From positions 34,888,645 through 34,952,644 of the forward strand of contig NC_057763.1 in NCBI RefSeq assembly GCF_010389155.1: a stretch of DNA of 64,000 nt, given 5' to 3'. Each line of letters starts with the position of its first letter. The first letter of the stretch is position 1. Both the position numbers and the translations under genes were made by a program. Under the pieces are notes generated by a model that saw only the letters and a list, made by a program, of their open reading frames with translations, was not told where the DNA came from and did not search any database. The stretch comes from Erigeron canadensis. Taxonomy: Eukaryota; Streptophyta; Magnoliopsida; Asterales; Asteraceae. Shown in pieces: positions 23,048 to 35,000 of this stretch.

Positions 23048-24729
23048 ACTTTTTTCCTTTTATATTTTAGAGGGCGTAAACCATAAAGAGTGGAACCCGT
23101 TAGGTCTATCATATCATCACCCCACTCATTTTCCCTTATTGATTCCTGTAAGGGCAAAACCCAGACCGTATCAGATCAGAAAATATATTTTTTTTCATGA
23201 GTTTTTATTTTAAAAATAAAAAGTTATAAAAATGAAAAAATATATATTAAATCGTATCAAAAAGGGGAGAAGATGGAAAATAAGTCACTGAAATTTGGAA
23301 CCTGTCCTTTTTGCAAGGGGTGTATACAGATTAACTTATATTTATATCTAAATTTATGGGTTTTAGGTAAAATAAAACAAGTTCAATTAAAGTAAAACAA
23401 ATAAAACAATAGGTTATTCTTCAATGAAAATCACCGTAAATCATAAAAATCACCGTATATCAATTACTTTGTGAATCTTCGTGCATCAATTCAACCATGA
23501 TCCAATTAAGGGTCAAGATCGTATCCTATTTTGTTACTTTAATACTTGTTTTACAATACCCAACTCAAAATCTATGTCCATATTACATTATAAATTATTT
23601 GATCTCATCCATTTTTCCAAATAAGTATTTAATCTACTCAAATTATCATTCTTCTCTATTTATTAGCTTGAATAACTTCATCTTATAACATATAATACCT
23701 TTAATAAAATAATCTATAACTTATCTTCCAATCATTTATATCAATTATTTTTACCTTAATAATCATACCATCATCGTCATCATCATCCGTTGTCATCACC
23801 ATCTTTATATATGCATTACTATAGTGTATATCCTTTATAAAATTAATTCAATCATTATAAATGTCAAAATAGATGTCATAAAAAAACTATTATTGTAATG
23901 TAATGACGCATCGAAGGGTGTGAAATGTTTTACACTGATGGTACTATATTTTTTTTTATAAAAAAACTACTTGCTAATTAAATAATTAACATTCGAGACA
24001 ACATAGTAAAATTCAATTGGGCAGTATGTGAAGTTCGAATTATGCATGTCTGAGATGAAACTCTATGACTCTTGAAACTCCTCTAATAATCCACTCCGGC
24101 CTACAAGTGTAAGAAGTGAGATTCGAACCTTGATGAATTTCACCAAGGTCTAAAATCTTATTAATGAGTCATCAACCCATTCATCTAATAATATTATCGA
24201 TACTGTTATTTTAGTTAATTTATTCATTAAAGTTATTTCAAACAACTTCCTCGAAGGTTTGTAAGTTCAAATCATCATTTTCCCAAAATACCGATATCTA
24301 TTCGTTTAACGTTGAAAGAAAAAATCGTAACAACTTTACGGATAAATGTTGACTTCTGTAGTTCTGTACGACATACTTACGATAATAAAATTTCAAACTC
24401 TCGATTTTCAAGATAAGTTGCAAAAAAGCAATTTGGATACTAGCCAGCAAACACACATATGCGTCACGAAAGCACTTTCGTATCAAAAAAGGTAAAAAAT
24501 GATGTAAATTTCCTACCGCATTATTCAAAATCTAACACAAATTATTTACCTGCAGACCAAAAGTGTATAATACACTAAACCATTTCGCAAGTGTGAGTTA
24601 CACCTTTGTAGCTATCCTATGTTTGGAGCTATTCATTACTCCGTATAAGGTGGATGATACAGTACGTAGTTAATGTCAAAAAGATACTCGGATTAAAGGG
24701 ATCCCCTTCATTATACTTTATTTATTTAT
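23048..24729. other. Intergenic with repeat remnants
   Basis: No gene. It holds a Helitron-like CATCATC tract near 23760-23800 and a SINE-like copy at 23975-24185. Confidence 0.4.
23975..24185 (-). repeat. tRNA-derived SINE-like copy 1
   Basis: On the minus strand it has a B-box-like GGTTCGAATC, followed by CACTTCTTACACTTGTAGG. It aligns over about 200 bp with 38420-38645, in which the same order of motifs (TTAGACCTTG, GTAGG, GTG.ATTATTAG, CCCAATTG) is kept. A box and target duplications are not clear. Confidence 0.45.
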
Positions 24730-26057
24730 GAGAAAATGTCACAAATGGTCCCTGTGGTTTGTCATATTCGCATTTTGTCCCTTATTTTTTCGTTGCAACT
24801 AGTCCCTGCCTTTTTCGTTTTCGTTGCTAGAAGCCCCTGGCACTAATTTCTGTTAAATTTGACCGTTAAATCTCTTCATATGCATTGCACATGAGGGCAT
24901 CTTAGTCATTTTACATCTAGAACAACCAACCATTCTTCTTCTTTATCCGGAATCAGTGTTCTTCTTTTTCTTTTTCAGATTTAATATTTTTTTTCCCCTA
25001 ATATTCTTATATGGTATTATTATATTACACCTACCACTAATCCATAATCCTCTTTACCAAATTCCCATACTTAGATTTAACAATTTTCAAAACACATAAT
25101 AAAACAAATCTATAATCCAAACTGAGAAAAAAACAAAACCTATTGAGAAAGGAGCAGATCTAACCCAAAAGATGCAAGTACAAGATCAATCATCATCATT
25201 TTCATTATATCATATATACAAATCAATTAATCAATCGATACATACAAGAATATATATATATATATACACACATATACAAACTTGAACATCATTCTTGATC
25301 CCACCTTCACATTCGATTACCACAATAATGACCATACCGCTGCCACCTTCCACCTCTGTAGACGGTGGTGGTTTTATTTGATCTACCATCCGTTGATAAT
25401 GACGATGGAGGTTTATGATGTTGCGCTTCATTGACCCGAGCGAGTTGTAGCGGGTTATGGTCATGGGTTTCTCTGGCGTCTTCTTGTCGGCGACATCTCA
25501 AGATTCCGGTAATGGTTTCGGAATTGTTGCTTATTATGTCTGTAGTCACTTAAAGATGATTAAATGTCACATGAGTTAGAGAATGATACCATGGAATATA
25601 CGTATATGTTAGTTACTGTACAAAAGTTTAAATTATTTGAAATTACAAAGTGAAGTTTTTCTTTAAATCTGTTATTGAGGTTCAGACCTTTGGTAGTCAA
25701 GAAATCCTTTATCTTTTCTACCCCACTTTCAAACAATATGGCATAATTATTAATTGTGTGTTTGTTTGTAGACCAAGAGGAGGAAGAAGAAATAATAAAG
25801 AGAAATTAGGGTTTTATTTTAGGAAATAAATTTGGGGGTTTAATGAGGGAGAAGGAAAAAAAAAAGAGTAAATATGGTGGTTGTGAAAGTTGAATGGACA
25901 ATAATACCCTCTTTTAACGACCAAATCTAACAGGAAGTTAGTGCCAAGGGCTTTGGCAACGAAAACGAGAAAGACAGAGACCAGTTGCAACGAAAAAAAG
26001 CACAGGAATCAAAATGCGAATGTAACAAACCACAGAGACCATTTGTGACATTTTCTC
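24730..26057. mobile_element. Mutator-like element, about 140-bp inverted repeats
   Basis: The ends are long inverted repeats (24730-24869 and 25914-26057) beginning GAGAAAATGTCACAAATGG. They are flanked by the same 9 bp, TTTATTTAT, at 24721-24729 and 26058-26066. Long inverted repeats with a 9-bp duplication are the mark of Mutator-like elements. The flank is simple sequence, so part of the match could be chance. The 1.05-kb interior encodes no transposase that I recognise; it could carry captured host DNA. Confidence 0.7.
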
Positions 26058-26095
26058 TTTATTTATTTATTTATTATTACACTAATAAAAAGATG

Positions 26096-26250
26096 CTCGC
26101 GCGATTACCAGGCGACAACATAATGATGGCCATGGTGTGTGGTGGAGATGGATGCGACGACGTTGGCGGTGACGGGTGGTGGTGGCGGTGCCGATTGGTG
26201 GTGGTAACGGTAGCGGTAGTGGCGGCGGCAACGACAGTGACGGTGGCGGC
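26096..26250 (-). repeat. GGN-rich Helitron-like terminus
   Basis: A GC-rich block (CTCGCGCGATTACCAGGCG) is followed by a GGT/GGC trinucleotide tract. The arrangement matches the Helitron-like 3' ends elsewhere in the window read on the minus strand, but no CTRR end survives. The open frame through it is a by-product of the GGN tract. Confidence 0.35.
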
Positions 26251-27052
26251 AAGTAATGTAGGTTATTCTTTTAATATGGTTTAAATGTATTGTACATCTG
26301 CATTATCATGTGTACATTGTTTAAAGTTGAAAACCATATATGTTTTATATTATAAATATTTGTTTTATATTATAGATAATAAAGTATAGATTAATTTTAA
26401 AAAATTACTCATAAGAGAATCCATGAGTCATGCTTTTATGTATTTATTTTTTTATTTATATATAATTGCAGAGTATTTGTTGAAGGAAAATGATTAAATT
26501 TTTAATCAAATAGTCTAATAATCCCCCTAATTATGAGATGATGATATGTGAAAAAATCAGGGGAAAAAATTATGAAAGATAATTAATGGATATCACATGT
26601 CACTTTCTTAATGTATTAGGAGGATTATTGAGCTATTTAATTAGAAGGTGGCGGCAAATAATGTAGGTTATTGTTTTAATGTGGTTTAGATGTATTGTAC
26701 ATCTGCATTAGCATGTATACATTGTTTAAAGTTGAAAACCATATATGTTTTATATTATAAATATTTGTTTTATATTATAGATAATAAAGTATAGATTAAT
26801 TTTAAAAAATTACTCATAAGAGAATCCATGAGTCATGCTTCTATGTATCTATTTTTTTATTTATATATAATTGCAGAGTATTTGTTGAAGTAAAATGATT
26901 AATTTTTTAATCAAATAGTCTAATAATCCTTCTAATTATGAGATGATGACATGTGAAAAAATCAGGGGGCAAAATTATGAAAGATAATTAATGGATAACA
27001 CATGTTACTTTCTTAATGTATTAGGAGGATTATTGAGCTATTTAATTAGAAA
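26242..27052 (+). repeat. 405-bp direct tandem duplication
   Basis: Bases 26242-26646 are repeated as 26647-27052 at high identity (only scattered substitutions by eye). Each unit starts GGTGGCGGCAA and ends within a hairpin MITE. In the first copy that MITE is cut off at ATTAGAA; in the second it runs on to its natural end near 27066. The junction therefore lies inside the MITE. Confidence 0.85.
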
Positions 27053-27066
27053 GATTTATCATTTTT
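26890..27066. mobile_element. Hairpin MITE family B, copy 1
   Basis: Inverted ends TAAAATGATTAATTTTTTAA and AGAAAGATTTATCATTTTTC flank an internal AATAATCCTTC...GGAGGATTATT pair. Related full copies lie at about 30151-30310 and 63401-63561, and a 3'-truncated copy at 26485-26646. Non-coding. Confidence 0.55.
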
Positions 27067-27380
27067 CTTTGTTGAATTTGAGATATACGTAATCAATATA
27101 TATGGTTCTTGAGTCTAAAAGTTTTTAGGATGTTCTTGATTGTCATCTATATATACTCGTATATGTTACGCTGTAATATATGCATAAATAAATATCTATT
27201 GGTACTTTGTCACTTAGATCATCATATCTTTTTTCTAACAAGACTTAGATCTTCTAACAGGTCTTTTATCTTTAAATATATTGGTAGAAGAAAAGAAAAT
27301 TCATTACTATATATTTTTATATTTAGAGAAGTCAACCTATGTACATATGAAGGACTAAATCATCTATTCTTTTTATAACG

Positions 27381-27754
27381 AGATGGGTAGACGCACAATA
27401 CAACGGCGGTGTCGGTAACGAGTGGTGCTAGTGGGGGTGTTGGTAACGATGTGGTTATTAATCTAAAAGCGATTGATGTAAATGGTAGTGTTGTTATTTT
27501 ATGCTTAGAGATGTATCTTTTGTAAATAACTTTATTAAGAGTAGTATAGAGATATTAGGTGAAAATATTTAAATTAATGAATAAAGAAGATAGATATTTT
27601 GGGTAAATATGAGTGAAAAATATTTTTGGGATATATTAGGTAGATTTAGTGTGTGAGTTAAAAATGTGTTGAAAACTAAGGGTATTTTTGGTATATTAAA
27701 GGTAGAGAGTTTAAAAGAGGAGTTGATAGTTTGTTTATTAATATAGTATATAGA
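27381..27754 (-). mobile_element. Helitron-like element with decayed 3' end
   Basis: The minus-strand 5' end reads A|TCTATATACTATATTAAT at 27754, continuing AAACAAACTATCA. The interior has TTGAAAACTAAGGGTATTTT. The 3' side carries a GACGCACAATACAACGG remnant next to a GGT tract, without a clear CTRR. It lies head-to-tail with the next element. Confidence 0.45.
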
Positions 27755-27835
27755 TGTGTTGAAAATTAAGGGTATTTTGGGTATTTAAAAGGTTGGGAGT
27801 TTAAAAGAGAAGATGATAGTTTGTTTATTAATATA

Positions 27836-28239
27836 CTAGTCTTGTATCCGCACGATGCGGCAGGGCATAGGAAAAAAACGCTGGTTAATTAGCGGTACCC
27901 GCTCGATTATTGGATCACCGTACCTATGACTATGTGTGTTTTAGACAGCGGAAACGACGACGTTTTTGGGGGGCGGTGGCTATGTGTGTTTTAGAGGGAG
28001 GCGATTCTGAGGGGATGTATGTGTGTGTTTTGTTTCGGGGAATGTATGAGTGTGTTTTTTGGTATAATATGTGAGCAGCTTCAGAGAAGGTAAGGGAGGC
28101 AAATTGGGCGTAAGGGTATTTTCGATATTTCAGGATTAAAGTGTTTGGTGGTAGTGTAAATTAAAAGGATAAAATAGAGAATTTAAAGGTAGGGTGTTTA
28201 ATTTGGAGATGGGTAGTTTGTTTATATAGAGAGTAGAGA
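27836..28239 (-). mobile_element. Non-autonomous Helitron, 404 bp
   Basis: Both ends are clear on the minus strand. The 5' end is A|TCTCTACTCTCTATATAAAC at 28239. The 3' end is a hairpin CCGCATCGTGCGG (27848-27860), eight bases, then CTAG at 27836-27839 followed by T. No coding sequence. Confidence 0.65.
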
Positions 28240-28298
28240 TATATAGATTGTATAATTAGTATTTTTGAAGTGATACAATATTAAAAATATAGAGGTAA

Positions 28299-28579
28299 GA
28301 GCATCCACAATAGTATCAACTTATCAAAGACTTTTTTTCAATGTCCCTACTATAAATTTCTGATGTTAAATTATGAGTGCTAGTTAAAGTTATAAAAAAG
28401 TATTTTAATGAATGAAATTCAAAAGTTAGTGTGAGTATATAGAAAAAAGTCCTTGATCAAATAGCTTGAGGATTATCAAGCTTTTGAAGAAAAAAGCTAT
28501 TTACTCCAATGGTAATAAACTATTCAAAGACTTTTTTGTCTAAAAAAAACTTTACATCAAACTCCCATTGAAGATGCTC
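28299..28579. mobile_element. Tourist-like MITE (GAGCATCCACAATAG ends)
   Basis: GAGCATCCACAATAG at the left mirrors CCATTGAAGATGCTC at the right. TAA flanks both sides (28296-28298 and 28580-28582). The 281-bp element carries the GAGCATC ends of the common plant Tourist families. Non-coding. Confidence 0.7.
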
Positions 28580-30022
28580 TAATAAAGTAAAATAGATAAA
28601 ATAAGATATTGGCTTCAAAGATTCATATATCACAAATATACACTAATAATCAAGATTTATATGATACATAACAAAATTCAGTTATATATTTTATTTTAGC
28701 AAGATAAAATAAGATTTTCAAATTAAAAGGCTAGTAGCTAGAGATACAATTTATATAAAGGAAGAATATACTATGAAGATAATCTTTTTACAAAATAAAA
28801 TTGAAATCATACATGGTTAGAGGTGACTTTACTAGTTATATACTCTGTAAAAAGGTTTTATCTTCTATTGGATTAATTTCATTTATGGCAACTAATATGT
28901 TGGGCCGGTTGGAGTGTTTCAAGTTGTCCACTTGTATGCATGTTTACATGAAGATGTACATAATTTCTCTATTCTTCCTCGCCTCCAATAATATAATTTT
29001 GCACGTGTTAGGTGACACCATTTATGTAAGTGTTTTGTTGTCTGTTTATTCTATTTAATCGTTGCCCTCTTCGCACCAATATATTCACTAAAATTGATAA
29101 TTGAGTATAAGATACTGATAAATCTAACTAGATTTATATGCCTGATAATATGTGAAAATATCAGAGGGCAAAATTAAAAAAAAAATTAGTGGAATTCACC
29201 TGTCAAATTCTTAAAAGCATATAAGTTAGATTGATTAATTATTTTCTAAGTAATTAATATAGGACAAGGTGTAATTGTTTTTTCCGTCTGTTGAATTTGG
29301 TAAGTTTTAGCCCTTTGGCTGGTTCTTTAATATCTTCACAATTTGATATTTTTCTAGTAAATTTTAATAAATTTTTTAAAGACAACATAACATGTTTTTA
29401 TTGATCTATGTTTTATGTGAAAACTTATCAATTTGTCAAAAAGTATCAAATTTGCTAATCATGTAGTCAATAAAGAAACTAGCGAACTAACTCGCAAACT
29501 ATGTTGTAAACCAGTATATATGAAGCCGCAAGTATCGAATTGGAAAACCAAGTTTGTCTCGCTACCGAGTTTAAACTTTAAGCACCACTAGTACTATAGC
29601 CAATTAAAGTACCGAATTAGCACCAACAAAATCTCAAATATCCATAATAAAAGACAGAGCATGTCCTATCAATTAAAGTTAATAACAAATCGCGAACAAG
29701 ACTAACAATCTCAAGTTCCGATTGGGTTATCACTAGACTTGTACACAAAAAGCAAGTAATCTCGTGATTCGTGAAATCAGAAACTCTCACGTCTTCGTGG
29801 AGATGCCATCCCCAAAATTTGGCCAGAACATATGGTCTAAAAACTAAGGATCTCAAAACGTGACCAAAACACCATAGCAGAACGTAGTGGCGACAATAAT
29901 GAAGTCTAGAGGTGTTGGTGGCATCGAATGTTATCTATATAAATGATGTGAATGTATTCGATAAAATAAAGATAGTTGGGATATCTTGGAGCATAAAAGA
30001 TCGATGATCTAAATTAATTCAA
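28580..30022. other. Intergenic, no recognised gene
   Basis: About 1.4 kb of AT-rich sequence. Around 29140-29200 there is a decayed relative of hairpin MITE family B (TATGTGAAAATATCAGAGGG). I see nothing else that can be bounded. Confidence 0.4.
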
Positions 30023-30457
30023 CTAGCATGGTACCCGCACAAAACGGCGATATGATGAAGACGACAAATGATAATGGGGATGGTGTTGAATGCTATAAGT
30101 AATTGATTTAAAGGTGATTAATTTAAAGGGGATAATAGAGATTTTTTATAAGAAAAATGATAAATTTTTCTAACCAAATAGCTTAATAATCCTCCTGATA
30201 CATTAAGAAGGTGACATGTGGTATCAACTAATTCTCTTTCCTAATCTTGCCTCCTGATTTTTCTACGTGTCATCATCTTATGATTAGGAAGATTATTCAT
30301 TTCCCTTTTATATTATAATTAGAGATTGATAGTGTAATTTAATATTAAGGGTTGTTAGTAATTTAATCATTAAGGGTAATTTGGTCAGTTCACGTGCTCA
30401 TCTTTTCTTAACTTTCAAAATGAGGTTATAATTTTTATACAGTACGAGTAGTATTGA
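30023..30457 (-). mobile_element. Non-autonomous Helitron interrupted by a MITE
   Basis: On the minus strand the 3' end is a GC-rich GTGCGGGTACCATG followed by CTAG (30023-30026) and T. The interior aligns with 9146-9409. A family B MITE interrupts it at about 30151-30310, which the 9146 copy lacks, so that copy shows the empty site. Confidence 0.6.
30151..30310. mobile_element. Hairpin MITE family B, copy 2
   Basis: The ends AGAAAAATGATAAATTTTTC and ATTCATTTCCCTTTT are imperfect inverted repeats, with AATAATCCTCCTGATA inside. The element sits within the Helitron at 30023-30457. TTATA/TATTA flanks are consistent with a short TA-rich target duplication, but the exact edges are uncertain. Confidence 0.55.
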
Positions 30458-30459
30458 AG

Positions 30460-31142
30460 CAGTGGCGGTACTAGAAATTTTTTTACAAGGAGGCAAAATC
30501 GAAACATGGAAAATTTTTTATTACTAACCAAAAATGAGTTACTGTATAATATAATGTTCCCATTTCAGTGATGGACATAGCAAACATTACTTTATACCAT
30601 TACAAAAAGAACAGCCATGTTATCTATATATATGAACCTTATACAACTTTGTAAAAAAATCCAACCATGTCAGCCATATTAAGTGCAATAAACTACTACA
30701 TGGTTACTCAAAAATTGTTTGCCAACCGAGAACGACGAGATTTTATATTGTGATAGATTTTTTCATTATTTCTTCATCAAAAATCTTAATAAATAGAAAC
30801 CCTAAGCTTTACAAAATAAAAACTTACTGGCTAGTTTACAAAGACAAAGTCACAAGGCCGAACACTATGACATATAATTTATAATTTTGATAATAAAGTG
30901 AACATTATATATTGATGTCCAGGGGTTAACTTTTGGATGGGTGAACTGAGAATTTGATAATGACGGGTTTATTTTTGTTTGTGGGATGAGACGCTTGCGA
31001 GGTAGAAGCTTAAAAAAGGTAATTAAAACTGTTTTGTTTTTTATCAGCCAAATCACCATTAATCCTTTTTTTAAAAAAAATTCCTAAAAGTTGAGGGTGG
31101 GCACTTGCGCGCCCCTGCTGCCCCCTACGGATTCCGCCTCTG
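30460..31142. mobile_element. Non-autonomous hAT element, perfect 8-bp duplication
   Basis: The left end CAGTGGCGGTA and the right end TTCCGCCTCTG are short inverted repeats of hAT type. TATTGAAG flanks both sides (30452-30459 and 31143-31150), exactly 8 bp. The 683-bp interior has no transposase. A GTGGGCACTTGCGCGCCCC block lies near the right end. It landed at the 5' edge of the preceding Helitron. Confidence 0.8.
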
Positions 31143-31189
31143 TATTGAAGTATAAATACGTAAATAATAAATGGGAAATGTTGAACGGG

Positions 31190-31310
31190 GCTATGTTTAA
31201 GATTTTATTACATACATAAAAAGTTAAACATTTGAGATCATAAGAGGTTGTTATGGTTAATGTACATTTCATTCATGCATGTAATAAGATTTTAAACATA
31301 GTTAGGGACT
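31190..31310. repeat. Short fold-back repeat
   Basis: CTATGTTTAAGATTTTATTA at the left pairs with TAATAAGATTTTAAACATAG at the right, about 120 bp apart. This is probably a small fold-back MITE; no target duplication was established. Confidence 0.5.
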
Positions 31311-31929
31311 GTGTTTATCTTTTCCTATGATAACTTAATAATAAGTTTAGGAAAATGCTAAATAGAGTACTTCTTAAGGCTTAATTTAACGTGTATAAAA
31401 ACTTGTAGCTTTTATGTCGAAATCCACTATTTAACGCATCTTAATTACTTTAAATTAAGACTGTATTTAACAAAACTCATAAGTTTATACTAAAATACGC
31501 CATCCAATAATTTAAATATGAATTTTATTCCTCACGTTATTAATCAAACAAAATTATTTAGATAAAACAAATGTGAAAAACAGCTAGATCATATCTGTTC
31601 CTAAAGCTATATAATAATGCATGTGCTACATGCAAAAACTTAACTTTCTATTTTCAAATAAGATATTGATCGAAGTTGAACAAATTTTTGGAAAACAATT
31701 ATAATTTGGATAACCATTGGCACATGTATTTCTATATTTCAAAATTTGAATAACCATCGAACCGACTAAATGCAGAATTATGTAAGGTAATACGTTATTT
31801 AGGCAACACAATATGAAAATTTTTTGATGTCTTCATGAAAACGGCAGAAATATTAGAAAACAATATTTTATCCAAAATATCTAAATTTAATTTAATCTTA
31901 TCCTAATACAAACAATCCAACCTATCTTC

Positions 31930-31943
31930 TCTATATATACCCC
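31930..31943 (+). promoter_or_regulatory. Probable TATA box of the invertase gene
   Basis: CTATATATACC lies about 140 bp upstream of the invertase start codon, in a region otherwise free of repeats. The distance leaves room for a leader of about 100 bases. Confidence 0.45.
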
Positions 31944-32078
31944 GTTTAAACCAACCTTTCTTCCTCACCACGTTCTCCTCTTTGGGAACACACATATCTA
32001 AACCTTTTTAGTGTGTGTAGACTTTTTCATTTCATTCATCAATCAAATAATAATAAAAAAATATACCTACTAATTAAG

Positions 32079-35000
32079 ATGATGGTGTTCACTAAGCCAT
32101 TTTGGATAATTGCATTGCTAGTGTGTTTATTTCCATTGTTGAACATTAATAATAATGGTGAAGTCATGGCATTTCACAAGGTTCAAATGAAATATCAATC
32201 GTTGACGACTGCGAAAGTTAACGAGGTTTATAGAACCGGATATCACTTTCAACCTAAACAAAACTGGATCAATGGTACGTTTTCTTCTTCTTGTATATAT
32301 GTATCATACTCCGTATTTTCTTTTCTTTTTGTATATCAGAATTAAGTTTCATTTTTCCATACAAGGAAAAACGTTGTTTAGTGCTTGTAGAAAGTATTAT
32401 TCATTCATATATATATATATATATATATCATTTTTTTTGTTTGATATCAATGTATATTCTTGTTTTTAACATGGCTGAAATAAAACTTTGCATGAAAAGC
32501 GGAACTTTGTTGCGCAGCATTTATAGTTCTATTTCAATCTTCTTAAATCTTAAGTTAACTTTAACAAACAGTAAGAATGCTGACAAATTTAGGATTGAGC
32601 ATTATAAATGTGGTAATCAACATAATTTAGACAATATTGACTTTTTCAGTAATACTTTGATGAATTAAATAATTTAAAATCACAAAAGTCATTTGATTTT
32701 TATATTGAAGATCATGCAATTGCACCGAAAACGTAAATCTTTCTTTTTAACAACTACGAATATTAGCACACATATATATATCTATAGGAGCTTCAGATAC
32801 GTAATTATCAATTTTATTAACTTATTAATGTCACATACGATTGGAATGTAAAATTTTAAATTAAGTAATCTTATAATTAATTTCTTAATTAAAATAAAAG
32901 CATTTTTACATGGATGAAGGCTATTATTGTTTTCCTTATTGAATTTGTTCAATTTAAAAGGAAATGCATGGTACATATGCAACATGTTTTTGTTTTTACA
33001 ATGATCTCTATTATTAGCATATACTGAGGATAATTATTAAATTTTGAAAAAAATGTTGCACTTAATTGGACTTTTATTTGTTGCATGCAATTAAAATGGA
33101 TCAAATTTTCAAAATCAAGTTGTGTAAAGCTAGATACGGAGTATATCATTATTTTATTATAATAATCACTGAACCATATAGTAGACACGAGATCCAGGAA
33201 AAAACAAAAAGTCAAATGATTCGCGTCAGTCCCACGTATTGCTGAATTTATTAGCCTACCATATTTGAAGCAGTTACAATAATCATACGGATATATATTA
33301 AAAGTGATTAAGCTACACGTCCCGTAAAATCGAGGTGTCTGATTTTGCGTTTTGTTTTGGGTTGGTTTTGAAGACTTTGATTAATTTTCTTATTAATCAT
33401 CGTGTATCCTTATCGACCTTGCTAGTGTATACGGTTCAAAAAAAATATTCTTGATAAAGTTTGATCTGTTTTAAGAAGCATCTTACATGTATATATAGCA
33501 CAACAGATTAAGTAATATTTCTTATTAAATTTTTTTAAGTAAGACAGCTAATTTGGAACCTATAATTAAAAATGTTTGTCACATGACCAATCAAATGTTA
33601 AGATTATGAAAACCGAGTGAATTGAAATACAGATATCAACACCAAAATTTTGAACGTTATTCTTAAACTTACCAAATAATCATATATATTATTTTGTTAT
33701 AAAAAATGTCTAAAGGACCTTTTTTAAAAGGAAACACAAAACTACAAAAGTGAGATTTTCAAACGTTTCTCTATCATAATTGAATAGTTGCATGATTCTC
33801 TAATGTGGTTGTGTGGCCGGTGCTTATATAGCTTCTTGACAAGAGTCTTGAAGCAGTAAGACGCTCGAACTCTATTGACATTGATTGTCCTACTTCTTGC
33901 GTCTTGCACAATGTTCTTCTCCAAGAAGTTCAAGGACGGAAGGAGGTGGGGTCCTTTTATCCTTTTTTTTTGTTTTATATATGTGTGGGGTATATATAGG
34001 TGTATTTGTGTGTGAGAGATAAATTATAATTAATTGATGATGTGGTGAAAAAGTTCTGAAAAAAATGTCCTTATAAACAGTGAAAAAGTTCCAAAAAGGT
34101 AGTGCCTGAGGTAACAAGATTTTATGCATATATCATCATTTGTGGTCCATAATTACCCAACTGTTATGGGTTAAGGTTTTTAAAGTAATTTGCTGATACT
34201 ATATTATAAACAAGTTCTAAATTAGTAATGGTGATTACTAATGTCTTGTTTAAAAAAAAAGCCAATTAGATCACTACAAATAATCTTGCATTTTTTTCAC
34301 ACTTTAGTTATTCGTGAACAAATTAAAAATTTGTCATACTTTTATGTGTGTAAAATTATGGAAATTTAAAAGTGTGTAAAAATTAATCCACACTTAAAAT
34401 TGTGATATTTTAAAAGTTCACAATTTTCAGTGTGAATTTTTATATTTAACTTGTAACACCACATCTATTCACACTATTTAAACATGTAACGTGGACAAAT
34501 GTGGTGTGACAAATTAAATATGAAAGTTCACACTAAAAAGTGTGAACTTTTAGAATACCATAATTTTAAGTGTGGATTAATTTCTACACATTTTTAATTC
34601 TCCATATCTTTACACACATAAAAGCATGACAAAATTTTCAATTTGTTCACGCTAATTAAAAGTGTGAATAAATACAATATTATTTGTAGTGGATGGTTAA
34701 ACACTTAAACCAACAAAACTAAATTAATACCGTATATATAGTACTCCGTATGATGATTATGGTTAGTGTCATATAAATTTTGAAATTTAGATGTAGTTTT
34801 GGGTTCATAATCAGCAACCTGTCAAATGTAATCCCAATAGATTTATCATTTCTAGTTGCTTTTCAATGTTGTTTCACGAAAAAACACTATACTGTAAAAA
34901 TAGAACTTTTAGAACAAATACGTATATATTGCTAATTGATTAAAAATTGAAATATAGATAATGACAATTTTACTAACAGCTAGCATTAAATTATATAATA

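Noticed and set aside
25985..26284. Open frame rich in Val, Ala and Trp
   Set aside because: Produced by reading through the GGN trinucleotide tract of a Helitron-like terminus; it starts inside the Mutator-like inverted repeat.
32013..32078. Earlier ATG at 32013 as the invertase start
   Set aside because: Starting at 32079 gives a clean signal peptide, and the 32013 ATG leads into a different frame from the GH32 sequence.
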